Below, in pieces: positions 23,051 to 36,244 of a stretch of 64,000 bases of DNA. The position numbers and the translations under genes are program-made. This stretch comes from Diadophis punctatus similis (lineage: Eukaryota; Chordata; Lepidosauria; Squamata; Dipsadidae): positions 992,001-1,056,000 of the forward strand of contig JALIGW010000059.1 of assembly GCA_023053685.1 (NCBI GenBank). The letters run 5' to 3'. The notes under the pieces are model-generated. The model saw only the letters and a list, made by a program, of their open reading frames with translations. It was not told the DNA's origin and did no database searches. Positions within the stretch are counted from its first letter, which is position 1, and the number at the start of each line of letters is the position of its first letter.

Positions 23051-24819
23051 GACAAGATAGCCAAAGTCGTATCATAGAATTTACGAATTCAGCCAGAAAA
23101 CTTCACTATTGACAGAGAGCTCAGAAATGAAAAAGAAACAGTTATTCCTGTTCCCTAGGGTCTCGAAAACCGAATTCTCACACCATTTTCAGATCCGAGC
23201 TTTCCCTGACGAGTTAGCCCAAGGCGTATCTCAGAATTTTCCATAGAACTGCATTCAGCCCGAAAACTTCACTTTTGACGCAGAGCTCAGAAATGAAAAA
23301 GAAACACATATTCCTGTTCCCTATGGTCTGGAAAGCCGAATTCTCACACCATTTTCAGATCCGAGCTTTCCCTGAGGAGTTAGCCCAACCCGTATCATAC
23401 AATTTACCTTAGGACTCAATTCAGCCCGAAAACTTCACTTTTGACACAGAGCTCAGAAATGAAAAAGAAACACATATTCCTGTTCCCTAGCGTCTGGAAA
23501 GCCTAATTCTCACGCCATTTTCAGATCCGAGCTTTCCCTGAGGAGTTAGCCCAAGCCGTATCATAGAATTTACCAATTCAGCCAGAAAACTTCACTATTG
23601 ACACAGAGCTCAGAAATGAAAAAGAAACACATATTCCTGTTCCCTAGGGTCTGGAAGCCAAATTCTCACACCATTTTCAGATCCGAGCTTTCCCTGACGA
23701 GTTAGCCCAAGGCGTATCTCAGAATTTTCCATAGAACTGAATTCAGCCAGAAAACTTCACTTTTGACGCAAAGCTCAGAAATGAAAAAGAAACACATATT
23801 CATGCTCTCCAGAGTCTGGAAAGCCAAAATCTCACACCATTTTCAGATCCGAGCTTTCCCTGAGGAGTTAGCCCAAGCCGTATCATAGAATTAACCAATT
23901 CAGTCCGAAAACTTCACTTTTGACAGAGAGCTCAGAAATGAAAAAGAAACAGTTATTCCTGTTTCCTATGGTCTGGAAAGCCAAATTCTCACACCATTTT
24001 CAGATCCGAGCTTTCCCTGACAAGTTAGCCCAAGCCGTATCATAGAATTTACCAATTCAGCCAGAAAACTTCACTATTGACACAGAGCTCAGAAATGAAA
24101 AAAAAACAGATATTCCTGTTCCCTAGGGTCTGGAAAGCCGAATTCTCACACCATTTTCAGATCCGAGCTTTCCCTGAGGAGTTAGCCCAACCCGTATCAT
24201 ACAATTTACCTTAGGACTCAATTCAGCCCGAAAACTTCACTTTTGACACAGAGCTCAGAAATGAAAAAGAAACACATATTCATGCTCTCCAGAGTCTGGA
24301 AAGCCAAAATCTCACACCTTTTTCAGAACCGAGCTTTCCCTGATGAGTTAGCCAAAGTCGTATTTTAGAATTTGCCTTGGGACACAATTCAGCCCGAAAA
24401 CTTCACTTTTGACACAGAGCTCAGAAATGAAAAAGAAACAGTTATTCCTGTTTCCTATGGTCTGGAAAGCCAAATTCTCACACCATTTTCAGATCCGAGC
24501 TTTCCCTGAGGACTTAGCCCAACCCGTATCATGCAATTTACCTTAGGACTCAATTCAGCCCGATAACTTCACTTTTGACACAGAGCTCAGAAATGAAAAA
24601 GAAACACATATTCCTGTTTCCTAGCGTCTGGAAAGCCTAATTCTCACGCCATTTTCAGATCCGAGCTTTCCCTGAGGAGTTAGCCCAAGCCGTATCATAG
24701 AATTTACCAATTCAGCCAGAAAAAATCACTTTTGACACAGAGCTCAGAAATGAAAAAGAAAAACATATTCATGCTCTCCAGGGTCTGGAAAGCCAAAATC
24801 TCACACCATTTTCAGATCC

Positions 24820-26285
24820 GAGCTTTCCCTGACGAGTTAGCCCAAGGCGTATCTCAGAATTTTCCATAGAACTGAATTCAGCCTGAAAACTTCACTTTTG
24901 ACGCAGAGCTCAGAAATGAAAAAGAAACACATATTCCTGTTCCCTAGCGTCTGGAAAGCCGAATTCTCACATCATTTTCAGATCCGAGCTTTCCCTGAGG
25001 AGTTAGGCCAACCCGTATCATTGAATTTACCTTAGGACTCAATTCAGCCCGAAAACTTCACTTTTGACACAGAGCTCAGAAATGAAAAAGAAACACATAT
25101 TCCTGTTCCCTAGCGTCTGGAAAGCCTAATTCTCACGCCATTTTCAGATCCGAGCTTTCCCTGAGGAGTTAGCCCAAGCCGTATCATAGAATTTACCAAT
25201 TCAGCCAGAAAACTTCACTTTTGACACAGAGCTCAGAAATGAAAAAGAAACACATATTCATGCTCTCCAGGGTCTGGAAATCCAAAATCTCACACCATTT
25301 TCAGATCCGAGCTTTCCCTGACGAGTTAGCCCAAGACGTATCTCAGAATTTGCCATAGAACTGAATTCAACTAGAAAACTTCACTTTTGACGTAGAGCTC
25401 AGAAATGAAAAAGAAATACATATTCCTTTTCCCTAGGGTCTGGAAAACCGAATTCTCACACCATTTTCAGAACCGAGCTTTCCCTGACAAGATAGCCAAA
25501 GTCGTATCATAGAATTTACCAATTCAGCCAGAAAACTTCACTATTGACAGAGAGCTCAGAAATGAAAAAGAAACAGTTATTCCTGTTCCCTAGGGTCTCG
25601 AAAACCGAATTCTCACACCATTTTCAGATCCGAGCTTTCCCTGAGGAGTTAGCCCAAGCCGTATCATAGAATTTACCAATTCAGTCCGAAAACTTCACTT
25701 TTGACAGAGAGCTCAGAAATGAAAAAGAAACAGTTATTCCTGTTTCCTATGGTCTGGAAAGCCAAATTCTCACACCATTTTCAGATCCGAGCTTTCCCTG
25801 AGGAGTTAGCCCAAGCCGTATCATAGAATTTACCAATTCAGCCAGAAAACTTCACTATTGACACAGAGCTCAGAAATGAAAAAAAAACAGATATTCCTGT
25901 TCCCTAGGGTCTGGAAAGCCGAATTCTCACACCATTTTCAGATCCGAGCTTTCCCTGAGGAGTTAGCCCAACCCGTATCATACAATTTACCTTAGGACTC
26001 AATTCAGCCCGAAAACTTCACTTTTGACACAGAGCTCAGAAATGAAAAAGAAACACATATTCATGCTCTCCAGAGTCTGGAAAGCCAAAATCTCACACCA
26101 TTTTCAGAACCGAGCTTTCCCTGAGGAGTTAGCCAAAGTCGTATTTTAGAATTTGCCTTGGGACTCAATTCAGCCCGAAAACTTCACTTTTGACACAGAG
26201 CTCAGAAATGAAAAAGAAACAGTTATTCCTGTTTCCTATGGTCTGGAAAGCCAAATTCTCACACCATTTTCAGATCCGAGCTTTC
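24820..26285 (+). repeat. 1.47-kb block D, copy 2 of 3
   Basis: This is the middle copy, 3238 bp after copy 1 and 2095 bp before copy 3. A private substitution gives GAATTCAACTAG near 25369. The 0.63 kb between copies 2 and 3 (26290-26920) matches 20957-21587 at offset 5333, so two differently ordered blocks have been joined here. Confidence 0.8.
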
Positions 26286-26914
26286 CCTGAGGAGTTAGCC
26301 CAAGCCGTATCATAGAATTTACCAATTCAGCCAGAAAACTTCACTATTGACACAGAGCTCAGAAATGAAAAAGAAACAGATATTCCTGTTCCCTAGGGTC
26401 TGGAAAGCCAAATTCTCACACCATTTTTAGATCCGAGCTTTCCCTGACGAGTTAGCCCAAGACGTATCTCAGAATTTGACATAGAACTGAATTCAGCTAG
26501 AAAACTTCACTTTTGATGTAGAGCTCAGAAATGAAAAAGAAAAACATATTCCTTTTCCCTAGGGTCTGGAAAACCGAATTCTCACACCATTTTCAGAACC
26601 GAGCTTTCCCTGACAAGATAGCCAAAGTCGTATCATAGAATTTACCAATTCAGCCAGAAAACTTCACTATTGACAGAGAGCTCAGAAATGAAAAAGAAAC
26701 AGTTATTCCTGTTCCCTAGGGTCTCGAAAACCGAATTCTCACACCATTTTCAGATCCGAGCTTTCCCTGAGGAGTTAGCCCAAGCCGTATCATAGAATTT
26801 ACCAATTCAGTCCGAAAACTTCACTTTTGACAGAGAGCTCAGAAATGAAAAAGAAACAGATATTCCTGTTCCCTAGGGTCTTGAAAGCCGAATTCTCACA
26901 CCATTTTCAGATCC

Positions 26915-28380
26915 GAGCTTTCCCTGACGAGTTAGCCCAAGGCGTATCTCAGAATTTTCCATAGAACTGAATTCAGCCTGAAAACTTCACTTTTGACGCA
27001 GAGCTCAGAAATGAAAAAGAAACACATATTCCTGTTCCCTAGCGTCTGGAAAGCCGAATTCTCACATCATTTTCAGATCCGAGCTTTCCCTGAGGAGTTA
27101 GGCCAACCCGTATCATTGAATTTACCTTAGGACTCAATTCAGCCCGAAAACTTCACTTTTGACACAGAGCTCAGAAATGAAAAAGAAACACATATTCCTG
27201 TTCCCTAGCGTCTGGAAAGCCTAATTCTCACGCCATTTTCAGATCCGAGCTTTCCCTGAGGAGTTAGCCCAAGCCGTATCATAGAATTTACCAATTCAGC
27301 CAGAAAACTTCACTTTTGACACAGAGCTCAGAAATGAAAAAGAAACACATATTCATGCTCTCCAGGGTCTGGAAATCCAAAATCTCACACCATTTTCAGA
27401 TCCGAGCTTTCCCTGACGAGTTAGCCCAAGACGTATCTCAGAATTTGCCATAGAACTGAATTCAGCTAGAAAACTTCACTTTTGACGTAGAGCTCAGAAA
27501 TGAAAAAGAAATACATATTCCTTTTCCCTAGGGTCTGGAAAACCGAATTCTCACACCATTTTCAGAACCGAGCTTTCCCTGACAAGATAGCCAAAGTCGT
27601 ATCATAGAATTTACCAATTCAGCCAGAAAACTTCACTATTGACAGAGAGCTCAGAAATGAAAAAGAAACAGTTATTCCTGTTCCCTAGGGTCTCGAAAAC
27701 CGAATTCTCACACCATTTTCAGATCCGAGCTTTCCCTGAGGAGTTAGCCCAAGCCGTATCATAGAATTTACCAATTCAGTCCGAAAACTTCACTTTTGAC
27801 AGAGAGCTCAGAAATGAAAAAGAAACAGTTATTCCTGTTTCCTATGGTCTGGAAAGCCAAATTCTCACACCATTTTCAGATCCGAGCTTTCCCTGACGAG
27901 TTAGCCCAAGCCGTATCATAGAATTTACCAATTCAGCCAGAAAACTTCACTATTGACACAGAGCTCAGAAATGAAAAAAAAACAGATATTCCTGTTCCCT
28001 AGGGTCTGGAAAGCCGAATTCTCACACCATTTTCAGATCCGAGCTTTCCCTGAGGAGTTAGCCCAACCCGTATCATACAATTTACCTTAGGACTCAATTC
28101 AGCCCGAAAACTTCACTTTTGACACAGAGCTCAGAAATGAAAAAGAAACACATATTCATGCTCTCCAGAGTCTGGAAAGCCAAAATCTCACACCATTTTC
28201 AGAACCGAGCTTTCCCTGAGGAGTTAGCCAAAGTCGTATTTTAGAATTTGCCTTGGGACTCAATTCAGCCCGAAAACTTCACTTTTGACACAGAGCTCAG
28301 AAATGAAAAAGAAACAGTTATTCCTGTTTCCTATGGTCTGGAAAGCCAAATTCTCACACCATTTTCAGATCCGAGCTTTC
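26915..28380 (+). repeat. 1.47-kb block D, copy 3 of 3
   Basis: This matches copy 2 at offset 2095 (six long plus seven short monomers). The right edge switches to GACAAGATAGCC near 28384, as in copy 1. It is then followed by about 170 bp leading into block B copy 4. Confidence 0.8.
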
Positions 28381-28548
28381 CCTGACAAGATAGCCAAAGT
28401 CGTATCATAGAATTTACCAATTCAGCCAGAAAACTTCACTATTGACAGAGAGCTCAGAAATGAAAAAGAAACAGTTATTCCTGTTCCCTAGGGTCTCGAA
28501 AACCGAATTCTCACACCATTTTCAGATCCGAGCTTTCCCTGAGGAGTT

Positions 28549-30108
28549 AGCCCAACCCGTATCATACAATTTACCTTAGGACTCAATTCAGCCCGAAAAC
28601 TTCACTTTTGACACAGAGCTCAGAAATGAAAAAGAAACACATATTCCTGTTCCCTAGCGTCTGGAAAGCCTAATTCTCACGCCATTTTCAGATCCGAGCT
28701 TTCCCTGAGGAGTTAGCCCAAGCCGTATCATAGAATTTACCAATTCAGCCAGAAAACTTCACTTTTGACACAGAGCTCAGAAATGAAAAAGAAACACATA
28801 TTCCTGTTCCCTAGGGTCTGGAAGCCAAATTCTCACACCATTTTCAGATCCGAGCTTTCCCTGACGAGTTAGCCCAAGGCGTATCTCAGAATTTTCCATA
28901 GAACTGAATTCAGCCAGAAAACTTCACTTTTGACGCAAAGCTCAGAAATGAAAAAGAAACACATATTCATGCTCTCCAGAGGCTGGAAAGCCAAAATCTC
29001 ACACCATTTTCAGAACCGAGCTTTCCCTGAGGAGTTAGCCAAAGTCGTATTTTAGAATTTGCCTTGGGACTCAATTCAGCCCGAAAACTTCACTTTTGAC
29101 ACAGAGCTCAGAAATGAAAAAGAAACAGTTATTCCTGTTTCCTATGGTCTGGAAAGCCAAATTCTCACACCATTTTCAGATCCGAGCTTTCCCTGACAAG
29201 ATAGCCAAAGTCGTATCATAGAATTTACCAATTCAGCCAGAAAACTTCACTATTGACAGAGAGCTCAGAAATGAAAAAGAAACAGTTATTCCTGTTCCCT
29301 AGGGTCTCGAAAACCGAATTCTCACACCATTTTCAGATCCGAGCTTTCCCTGACAAGATAGCCAAAGTCGTATCATAGAATTTACCAATTCAGTCCGAAA
29401 ACTTCACTTTTGACACAGAGCTCAGAAATGAAAAAGAAACAGATATTCCTGTTCCCTAGGGTCTTGAAAGCCGAATTCTCACACCATTTTCAGATCCGAG
29501 CTTTCCCTGACGAGTTAGCCCAAGACGTATCTCAGAATTTGCCATAGAACTGAATTCAGCTAGAATACTTCACTTTTGACGCAGAGCTCAGAAATGAAAA
29601 AGAAACACATATTCCTGTTCCCTAGGGTCTGGAAAGCCGAATTCTCACACCATTTTCAGATACGAGCTTTCCCTGAGGAGTTAGCCCAACCCGTATCATA
29701 GAATTTACCTTAGGACTCAATTCAGCCCGAAAACTTCACTTTTGACACAGAGCTCAGAAATGAAAAAGAAACACATATTCCTGTTCCCTAGCGTCTGGAA
29801 AGCCTAATTCTCACGCCATTTTCAGATCCGAGCTTTCCCTGAGGAGTTAGCCCAAGCCGTATCATAGAATTTACCAATTCAGCCCGAAAACTTCACTATT
29901 GACACAGAGCTCAGAAATGAAAAAGAAACAGATATACCTGTTCCCTAGGGTCTGGAAAGCCGAATTCTCACACCATTTTCAGATCCGAGCTTTCCCTGAC
30001 AAGATAGCCAAAGTCGTATCATAGAATTTACCAATTCAGCCAGAAAACTTCACTATTGACAGAGAGCTCAGAAATGAAAAAGAAACAGATATTCCTGTTC
30101 CCTAGGGT
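28549..30108 (+). repeat. Higher-order block B, copy 4 (partial)
   Basis: This segment matches 12060-13480 at offset 16489, and copy 1 at offset 26509 to about 30108. The shared rare markers are the GGTCTGGAAGCC deletion near 28817, GACGCAAAGCTC near 28935, AGCTAGAATACTTC near 29560 and GATACGAGC near 29661. At 30109 it switches to GGTCTTGAAAG and continues as block A-type sequence, so the block is truncated on its right side relative to copies 1 and 2. Confidence 0.8.
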
Positions 30109-31360
30109 CTTGAAAGCCGAATTCTCACACCATTTTCAGATCCGAGCTTTCCCTGACGAGTTAGCCCAAGGCGTATCTCAGAATTTTCCATAGAACTGAA
30201 TTCAGCCCGAAAACTTCACTTTTGATGCAGAGCTCAGAAATAAAAAAGAAACACATATTCCTGTTCCCTAGCGTCTGGAAAGCCGAATTCTCACATCATT
30301 TTCAGATCCGAGCTTTCCCTGAGGAGTTAGGCCAACCCGTATCATTGAATTTACCTTAGGACTCAATTCAGCCCGAAAACTTCACTTTTGACACAGAGCT
30401 CAGAAATGAAAAAGAAACACATATTCCTGTTCCCTAGCGTCTGGAAAGCCTAATTCTCACGCCATTTTCAGATCCGAGCTTTCCCTGAGGAGTTAGCCCA
30501 AGCCGTATCATAGAATTTACCAATTCAGCCAGAAAACTTCACTTTTGACACAGAGCTCAGAAATGAAAAAGAAACACATATTCATGCTCTCCAGGGTCTG
30601 GAAAGCCAAAATCTCACACCATTTTCAGAACCGAGCTTTCCCTGAGGAGTTAGCCAAAGTCGTATTTTAGAATTTGCCTTGGGACTCAATTCAGCCCGAA
30701 AACTTCACTTTTGACACAGAGCTCAGAAATGAAAAAGAAACAGTTATTCCTGTTTCCTATGGTCTGGAAAGCCAAATTCTCACACCATTTTCAGATCCGA
30801 GCTTTCCCTGACGAGTTAGCCCAAGCCGTATCATAGAATTTACCAATTCAGCCAGAAAACTTCACTATTGACACAGAGCTCAGAAATGAAAAAGAAACAG
30901 ATATTCCTGTTCCCTAGGGTCTGGAAAGCCAAATTCTCACACCATTTTTAGATCCGAGCTTTCCCTGACGAGTTAGCCCAAGCCGTATCATAGAATTTAC
31001 CAATTCAGCTAGAAAACTTCACTTTTGACGTAGAGCTCAGAAATGAAAAAGAAATACATATTCCTTTTCCCTAGGGTCTGGAAAACCGAATTCTCACACC
31101 ATTTTCAGAACCGAGCTTTCCCTGACAAGATAGCCAAAGTCGTATCATAGAATTTACCAATTCAGCCAGAAAACTTCACTATTGACAGAGAGCTCAGAAA
31201 TGAAAAAGAAACAGTTATTCCTGTTCCCTAGGGTCTCGAAAACCGAATTCTCACACCATTTTCAGATCCGAGCTTTCCCTGAGGAGTTAGCCCAAGCCGT
31301 ATCATAGAATTTACCAATTCAGTCCAAAAACTTCACTTTTGACAGAGAGCTCAGAAATGA
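30109..31360 (+). repeat. Block A-like segment, copy 4
   Basis: This follows the truncated block B copy 4. It has the lineage order of about 650-1540: GTCTTGAAAG, GATGCA/CATCATTTT, CCTAATTC, CATGCTCTCC, TTTCCTATGG. It has a private AAATAAAAAAGAAAC near 30238, which loses the ATG seen in nearly every other copy. It lacks the GAGTCAG marker. From about 31010 it runs on into GACGTAGAG-lineage monomers. Confidence 0.7.
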
Positions 31361-31979
31361 AAAAGAAACAGATATTCCTGTTCCCTAGGGTCTTGAAAGC
31401 CGAATGCTCACACCATTTTCAGATCCGAGCTTTCCCTGACGATTTAGCCCAAGGCGTATCTCAGAATTTTCCATAGAACTGAATTCAGCCTGAAAACTTC
31501 ACTTTTGACGCAGAGCTCAGAAATGAAGAAGAAACACATATTCCTGTTCCCTAGGGTCTGGAAAGCCGAATTCTCACACCATTTTCAGATCCGAGCTTTC
31601 CCTGAGGACTTAGCCCAACCCGTATCATGCAATTTACCTTAGGACTCAATTCAGCCCGATAACTTCACTTTTGACACAGAGCTCAGAAATGAAAAAGAAA
31701 CACATATTCCTGTTTCCTAGGGTCTGGAAAACTGAATTCTCACACCATTTTCAGATCCGAGCTTTCCCTGACAAGATAGCCAAAGTCGTATCATAGAATT
31801 TACCAATTCAGCCAGAAAACTTCACTATTGACAGAGAGCTCAGAAATGAAAAAGAAACACATATTCCTGTTCCCTAGGGTCTCGAAAACCGAATTCTCAC
31901 ACCATTTTCAGATCCGAGCTTTCCCTGAGGAGTTAGCCCAAGCCGTATCATAGAATTTACCTTAGGACTCAATTCAGCC

Positions 31980-33280
31980 CGAAAACTTCACTTTTGACAC
32001 AGAGCTCAGAAATGAAAAAGAAACACATATTCATGCTCTCCAGAGTCTGGAAAGCCAAAATCTCACACCATTTTCAGAACCGAGCTTTCCCTGAGGAGTT
32101 AGCCAAAGTCGTATTTTAGAATTTGCCTTGGGACTCAATTCAGCCCGAAAACTTCACTTTTGACACAGAGCTCAGAAATGAAAAAGAAACAGTTATTCCT
32201 GTTTCCTATGGTCTGGAAAGCCAAATTCTCACACCATTTTCAGATCCGAGTTTTCCCTGACAAGATAGCCAAAGTCGTATCATAGAATTTACCAATTCAG
32301 CCAGAAAACTTCACTATTGACAGAGAGCTCAGAAATGAAAAAGAAACAGTTATTCCTGTTCCCTAGGGTCTCGAAAACCGAATTCTCACACCATTTTCAG
32401 ATCCGAGCTTTCCCTGAGGAATTAGCCCAAGCCGTATCATAGAATTTACCAATTCAGTCCGAAAACTTCACTTTTGACACAGAGCTCAGAAATGAAAAAG
32501 AAACAGATATTCCTGTTCCCTAGGGTCTTGAAAGCCGAATTCTCACACCATTTTCAGATCCGAGCTTTCCCTGACGAGTTAGCCCAAGGCGTATCTCAGA
32601 ATTTTCCATAGAACTGAATTCAGCCCGAAAACTTCACTTTTGACGCAGAGCTCAGAAATGAAAAAGAAACACATATTCCTGTTCCCTAGCGTCTGGAAAG
32701 CCGAATTCTCACATCATTTTCAGATCCGAGCTTTCCCTGAGGAGTTAGGCCAAGCCGTATCATAGAATTTACCAATTCAGCCAGAAAACTTCACTTTTGA
32801 CACAGAGCTCAGAAATGAAAAAGAAACACATATTCATGCTCTCCAGGGTCTGGAAAGCCAAAATCTCACACCATTTTCAGAACCGAGCTTTCCCTGAGGA
32901 GTTAGCCAAAGTCGTATTTTAGAATTTGCCTTGGGACTCAATTCAGCCCGAAAACTTCACTTTTGACACAGAGCTCAGAAATGAAAAAGAAACAGTTATT
33001 CCTGTTTCCTATGGTCTGGAAAGCCAAATTCTCACACCATTTTCAGATCCGAGCTTTCCCTGACGAGTTAGCCCAAGCCGTATCATAGAATTTACCAATT
33101 CAGCCAGAAAACTTCACTATTGACACAGAGCTCAGAAATGAAAAAGAAACAGATATTCCTGTTCCCTAGGGTCTGGAAAGCCAAATTCTCACACCATTTT
33201 TAGATCCGAGCTTTCCCTGACGAGTTAGCCCAAGACGTATCTCAGAATTTGCCATAGAACTGAATTCAGCTAGAAAACTT
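31980..33280 (+). repeat. 1.3-kb hybrid-marker block, copy 2 of 3
   Basis: This matches the block at 17280-18560 at offset 14699. The hybrid monomer lies at about 32700-32765. It sits inside the larger copy of region C. Confidence 0.8.
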
Positions 33281-34204
33281 CACTTTTGACGTAGAGCTCA
33301 GAAATGAAAAAGAAAAACATATTCCTTTTCCCTACGGTCTGGAAAACTGAATTCTCACACCATTTTCAGATCCGAGCTTTCCCTGAGGAGTTAGCCCAAG
33401 CCGTATCATAGAATTTACCAATTCAGTCCGAAAACTTCACTTTTGACAGAGAGCTCAGAAATGAAAAAGAAACAGATATTCCTGTTCCCTAGGGTCTTGA
33501 AAGCCGAATTCTCACACCATTTTCAGATCCGAGCTTTCCCTGACGAGTTAGCCCAAGGCGTATCTCAGAATTTTCCATAGAACTGAATTCAGCCTGAAAA
33601 CTTCACTTTTGACACAGAGCTCAGAAATGAAAAAGAAACACATATTCCTGTTCCCTAGGGTCTGGAAAGCCGAATTCTCACACCATTTTCAGATCCGAGC
33701 TTTCCCTGAGGACTTAGCCCAACCCGTATCATGCAATTTACCTTAGGACTCAATTCAGCCCGATAACTTCACTTTTGACACAGAGCTCAGAAATGAAAAA
33801 GAAACACATATTCCTGTTTCCTAGCGTCTGGAAAGCCTAATTCTCACGCCATTTTCAGATCCGAGCTTTCCCTGAGGAGTTAGCCCAAGCCGTATCATAG
33901 AATTTACCAATTCAGCCAGAAAAAATCACTTTTGACACAGAGCTCAGAAATGAAAAAGAAAAACATATTCATGCTCTCCAGGGTCTGGAAAGCCAAAATC
34001 TCACACCATTTTCAGATCCGAGCTTTCCCTGACGAGTTAGCCCAAGGCGTATCTCAGAATTTTCCATAGAACTGAATTCAGCCCGAAAACTTCACTTTTG
34101 ATGCAGAGCTCAGAAATGAAAAAGAAACACATATTCCTGTTCCCTAGCGTCTGGAAAGCCGAATTCTCACATCATTTTCAGATCCGAGCTTTCCCTGAGG
34201 AGTT

Positions 34205-36240
34205 AGCCCAACCCGTATCATTGAATTTACCTTAGGACTCAATTCAGCCCGAAAACTTCACTTTTGACACAGAGCTCAGAAATGAAAAAGAAACACATAT
34301 TCCTGTTCCCTAGCGTCTGGAAAGCCTAATTCTCACGCCTTTTTCAGATCCGAGCTTTCCCTGAGGAGTTAGCCCAAGCCGTATCATAGAATTTACCAAT
34401 TCAGCCAGAAAACTTCACTATTGACACAGAGCTCAGAAATGAAAAAGAAACAGATATTCCTGTTCCCTAGGGTCTGGAAAGCCAAATTCTCACACCATTT
34501 TTAGATCCGAGCTTTCCCTGACGAGTTAGCCCAAGACGTATCTCAGAATTTGACATAGAACTGAATTCAGCTAGAAAACTTCACTTTTGATGTAGAGCTC
34601 AGAAATGAAAAAGAAAAACATATTCCTTTTCCCTAGGGTCTGGAAAACCGAATTCTCACACCATTTTCAGAACCGAGCTTTCCCTGACAAGATAGCCAAA
34701 GTCGTATCATAGAATTTACCAATTCAGCCAGAAAACTTCACTATTGACAGAGAGCTCAGAAATGAAAAAGAAACAGTTATTCCTGTTCCCTAGGGTCTCG
34801 AAAACCGAATTCTCACACCATTTTCAGATCCGAGCTTTCCCTGAGGAGTTAGCCCAAGCCGTATCATAGAATTTACCAATTCAGTCCGAAAACTTCACTT
34901 TTGACAGAGAGCTCAGAAATGAAAAAGAAACAGATCTTCCTGTTCCCTAGGGTCTTGAAAGCCGAATTCTCACACCATTTTCAGATCCGAGCTTTCCCTG
35001 ACGAGTTAGCCCAAGGCGTATCTCAGAATTTTCCATAGAACTGAATTCAGCCTGAAAACTTCACTTTTGACGCAGAGCTCAGAAATGAAAAAGAAACACA
35101 TATTCCTGTTCCCTAGGGTCTGGAAAGCCGAATTCTCACACCATTTTCAGATCCGAGCTTTCCCTGAGGACTTAGCCCAACCCGTATCATGCAATTTACC
35201 TTAGGACTCAATTCAGCCCGATAACTTCACTTTTGACACAGAGCTCAGAGATGAAAAAGAAACACATATTCCTGTATCCTAGGGTCTGGAAAACCGAATT
35301 CTCACACCATTTTCAGATCCGAGCTTTCCCTGAGGACTTAGCCCAACCCGTATCATTGAATTTACCTTAGGACTCAATTCAGCCCGAAAACTTCACTTTT
35401 GACACAGAGCTCAGAAATGAAAAAGAAACACATATTCCTGTTCCCTAGCGTCTGGAAAGCCTAATTCTCACGCCTTTTTCAGATCCGAGCTTTCCCTGAG
35501 GAGTTAGCCCAAGCCGTATCATAGAATTTACCAATTCAGCCAGAAAACTTCACTATTGACACAGAGCTCAGAAATGAAAAAGAAACAGATATTCCTGTTC
35601 CCTAGGGTCTGGAAAGCCAAATTCTCACACCATTTTTAGATCCGAGCTTTCCCTGACGAGTTAGCCCAAGACGTATCTCAGAATTTGATATAGAACTGAA
35701 TTCAGCTAGAAAACTTCACTTTTGATGTAGAGCTCAGAAATGAAAAAGAAAAACATATTCCTTTTCCCTAGGGTCTGGAAAACCGAATTCTCACACCATT
35801 TTCAGAACCGAGCTTTCCCTGACAAGATAGCCAAAGTCGTATCATAGAATTTACCAATTCAGCCAGAAAACTTCACTATTGACAGAGAGCTCAGAAATGA
35901 AAAAGAAACAGTTATTCCTGTTCCCTAGGGTCTCGAAAACCGAATTCTCACACCATTTTCAGATCCGAGCTTTCCCTGAGGAGTTAGCCCAAGCCGTATC
36001 ATAGAATTTACCAATTCAGTCCGAAAACTTCACTTTTGACAGAGAGCTCAGAAATGAAAAAGAAACAGATATTCCTGTTCCCTAGGGTCTTGAAAGCCGA
36101 ATTCTCACACCATTTTCAGATCCGAGCTTTCCCTGACGAGTTAGCCCAAGGCGTATCTCAGAATTTTCCATAGAACTGAATTCAGCCTGAAAACTTCACT
36201 TTTGACGCAGAGCTCAGAAATGAAAAAGAAACACATATTC
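34205..36240 (+). repeat. Tandem duplication of a 1135-bp seven-monomer unit
   Basis: Bases about 34205-35110 recur at 35340-36245 at offset 1135 (four long plus three short monomers). Small differences are TTTGACATAG versus TTTGATATAG near 35690 and CAGATCTTCC near 34930. The relative at 20.8-21.7 kb has a single copy. The junction monomer near 35331-35360 is a hybrid (GAGGACTT left half, ATCATTGAA right half). Confidence 0.8.
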
Positions 36241-36244
36241 CTGT

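Larger units (their letters stand above)
31360..36240 (+). repeat. Higher-order region C, copy 2, rearranged
   Basis: This aligns with 16500-21700 at successive offsets 14856, 14699, 13407 and 14542. Every step is a whole number of monomers: minus 157, minus 1292 and plus 1135. The two regions share the hybrid-marker block and the GAAAAAATCAC tag. They are therefore old duplicates that have since gained and lost monomers. Confidence 0.75.
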
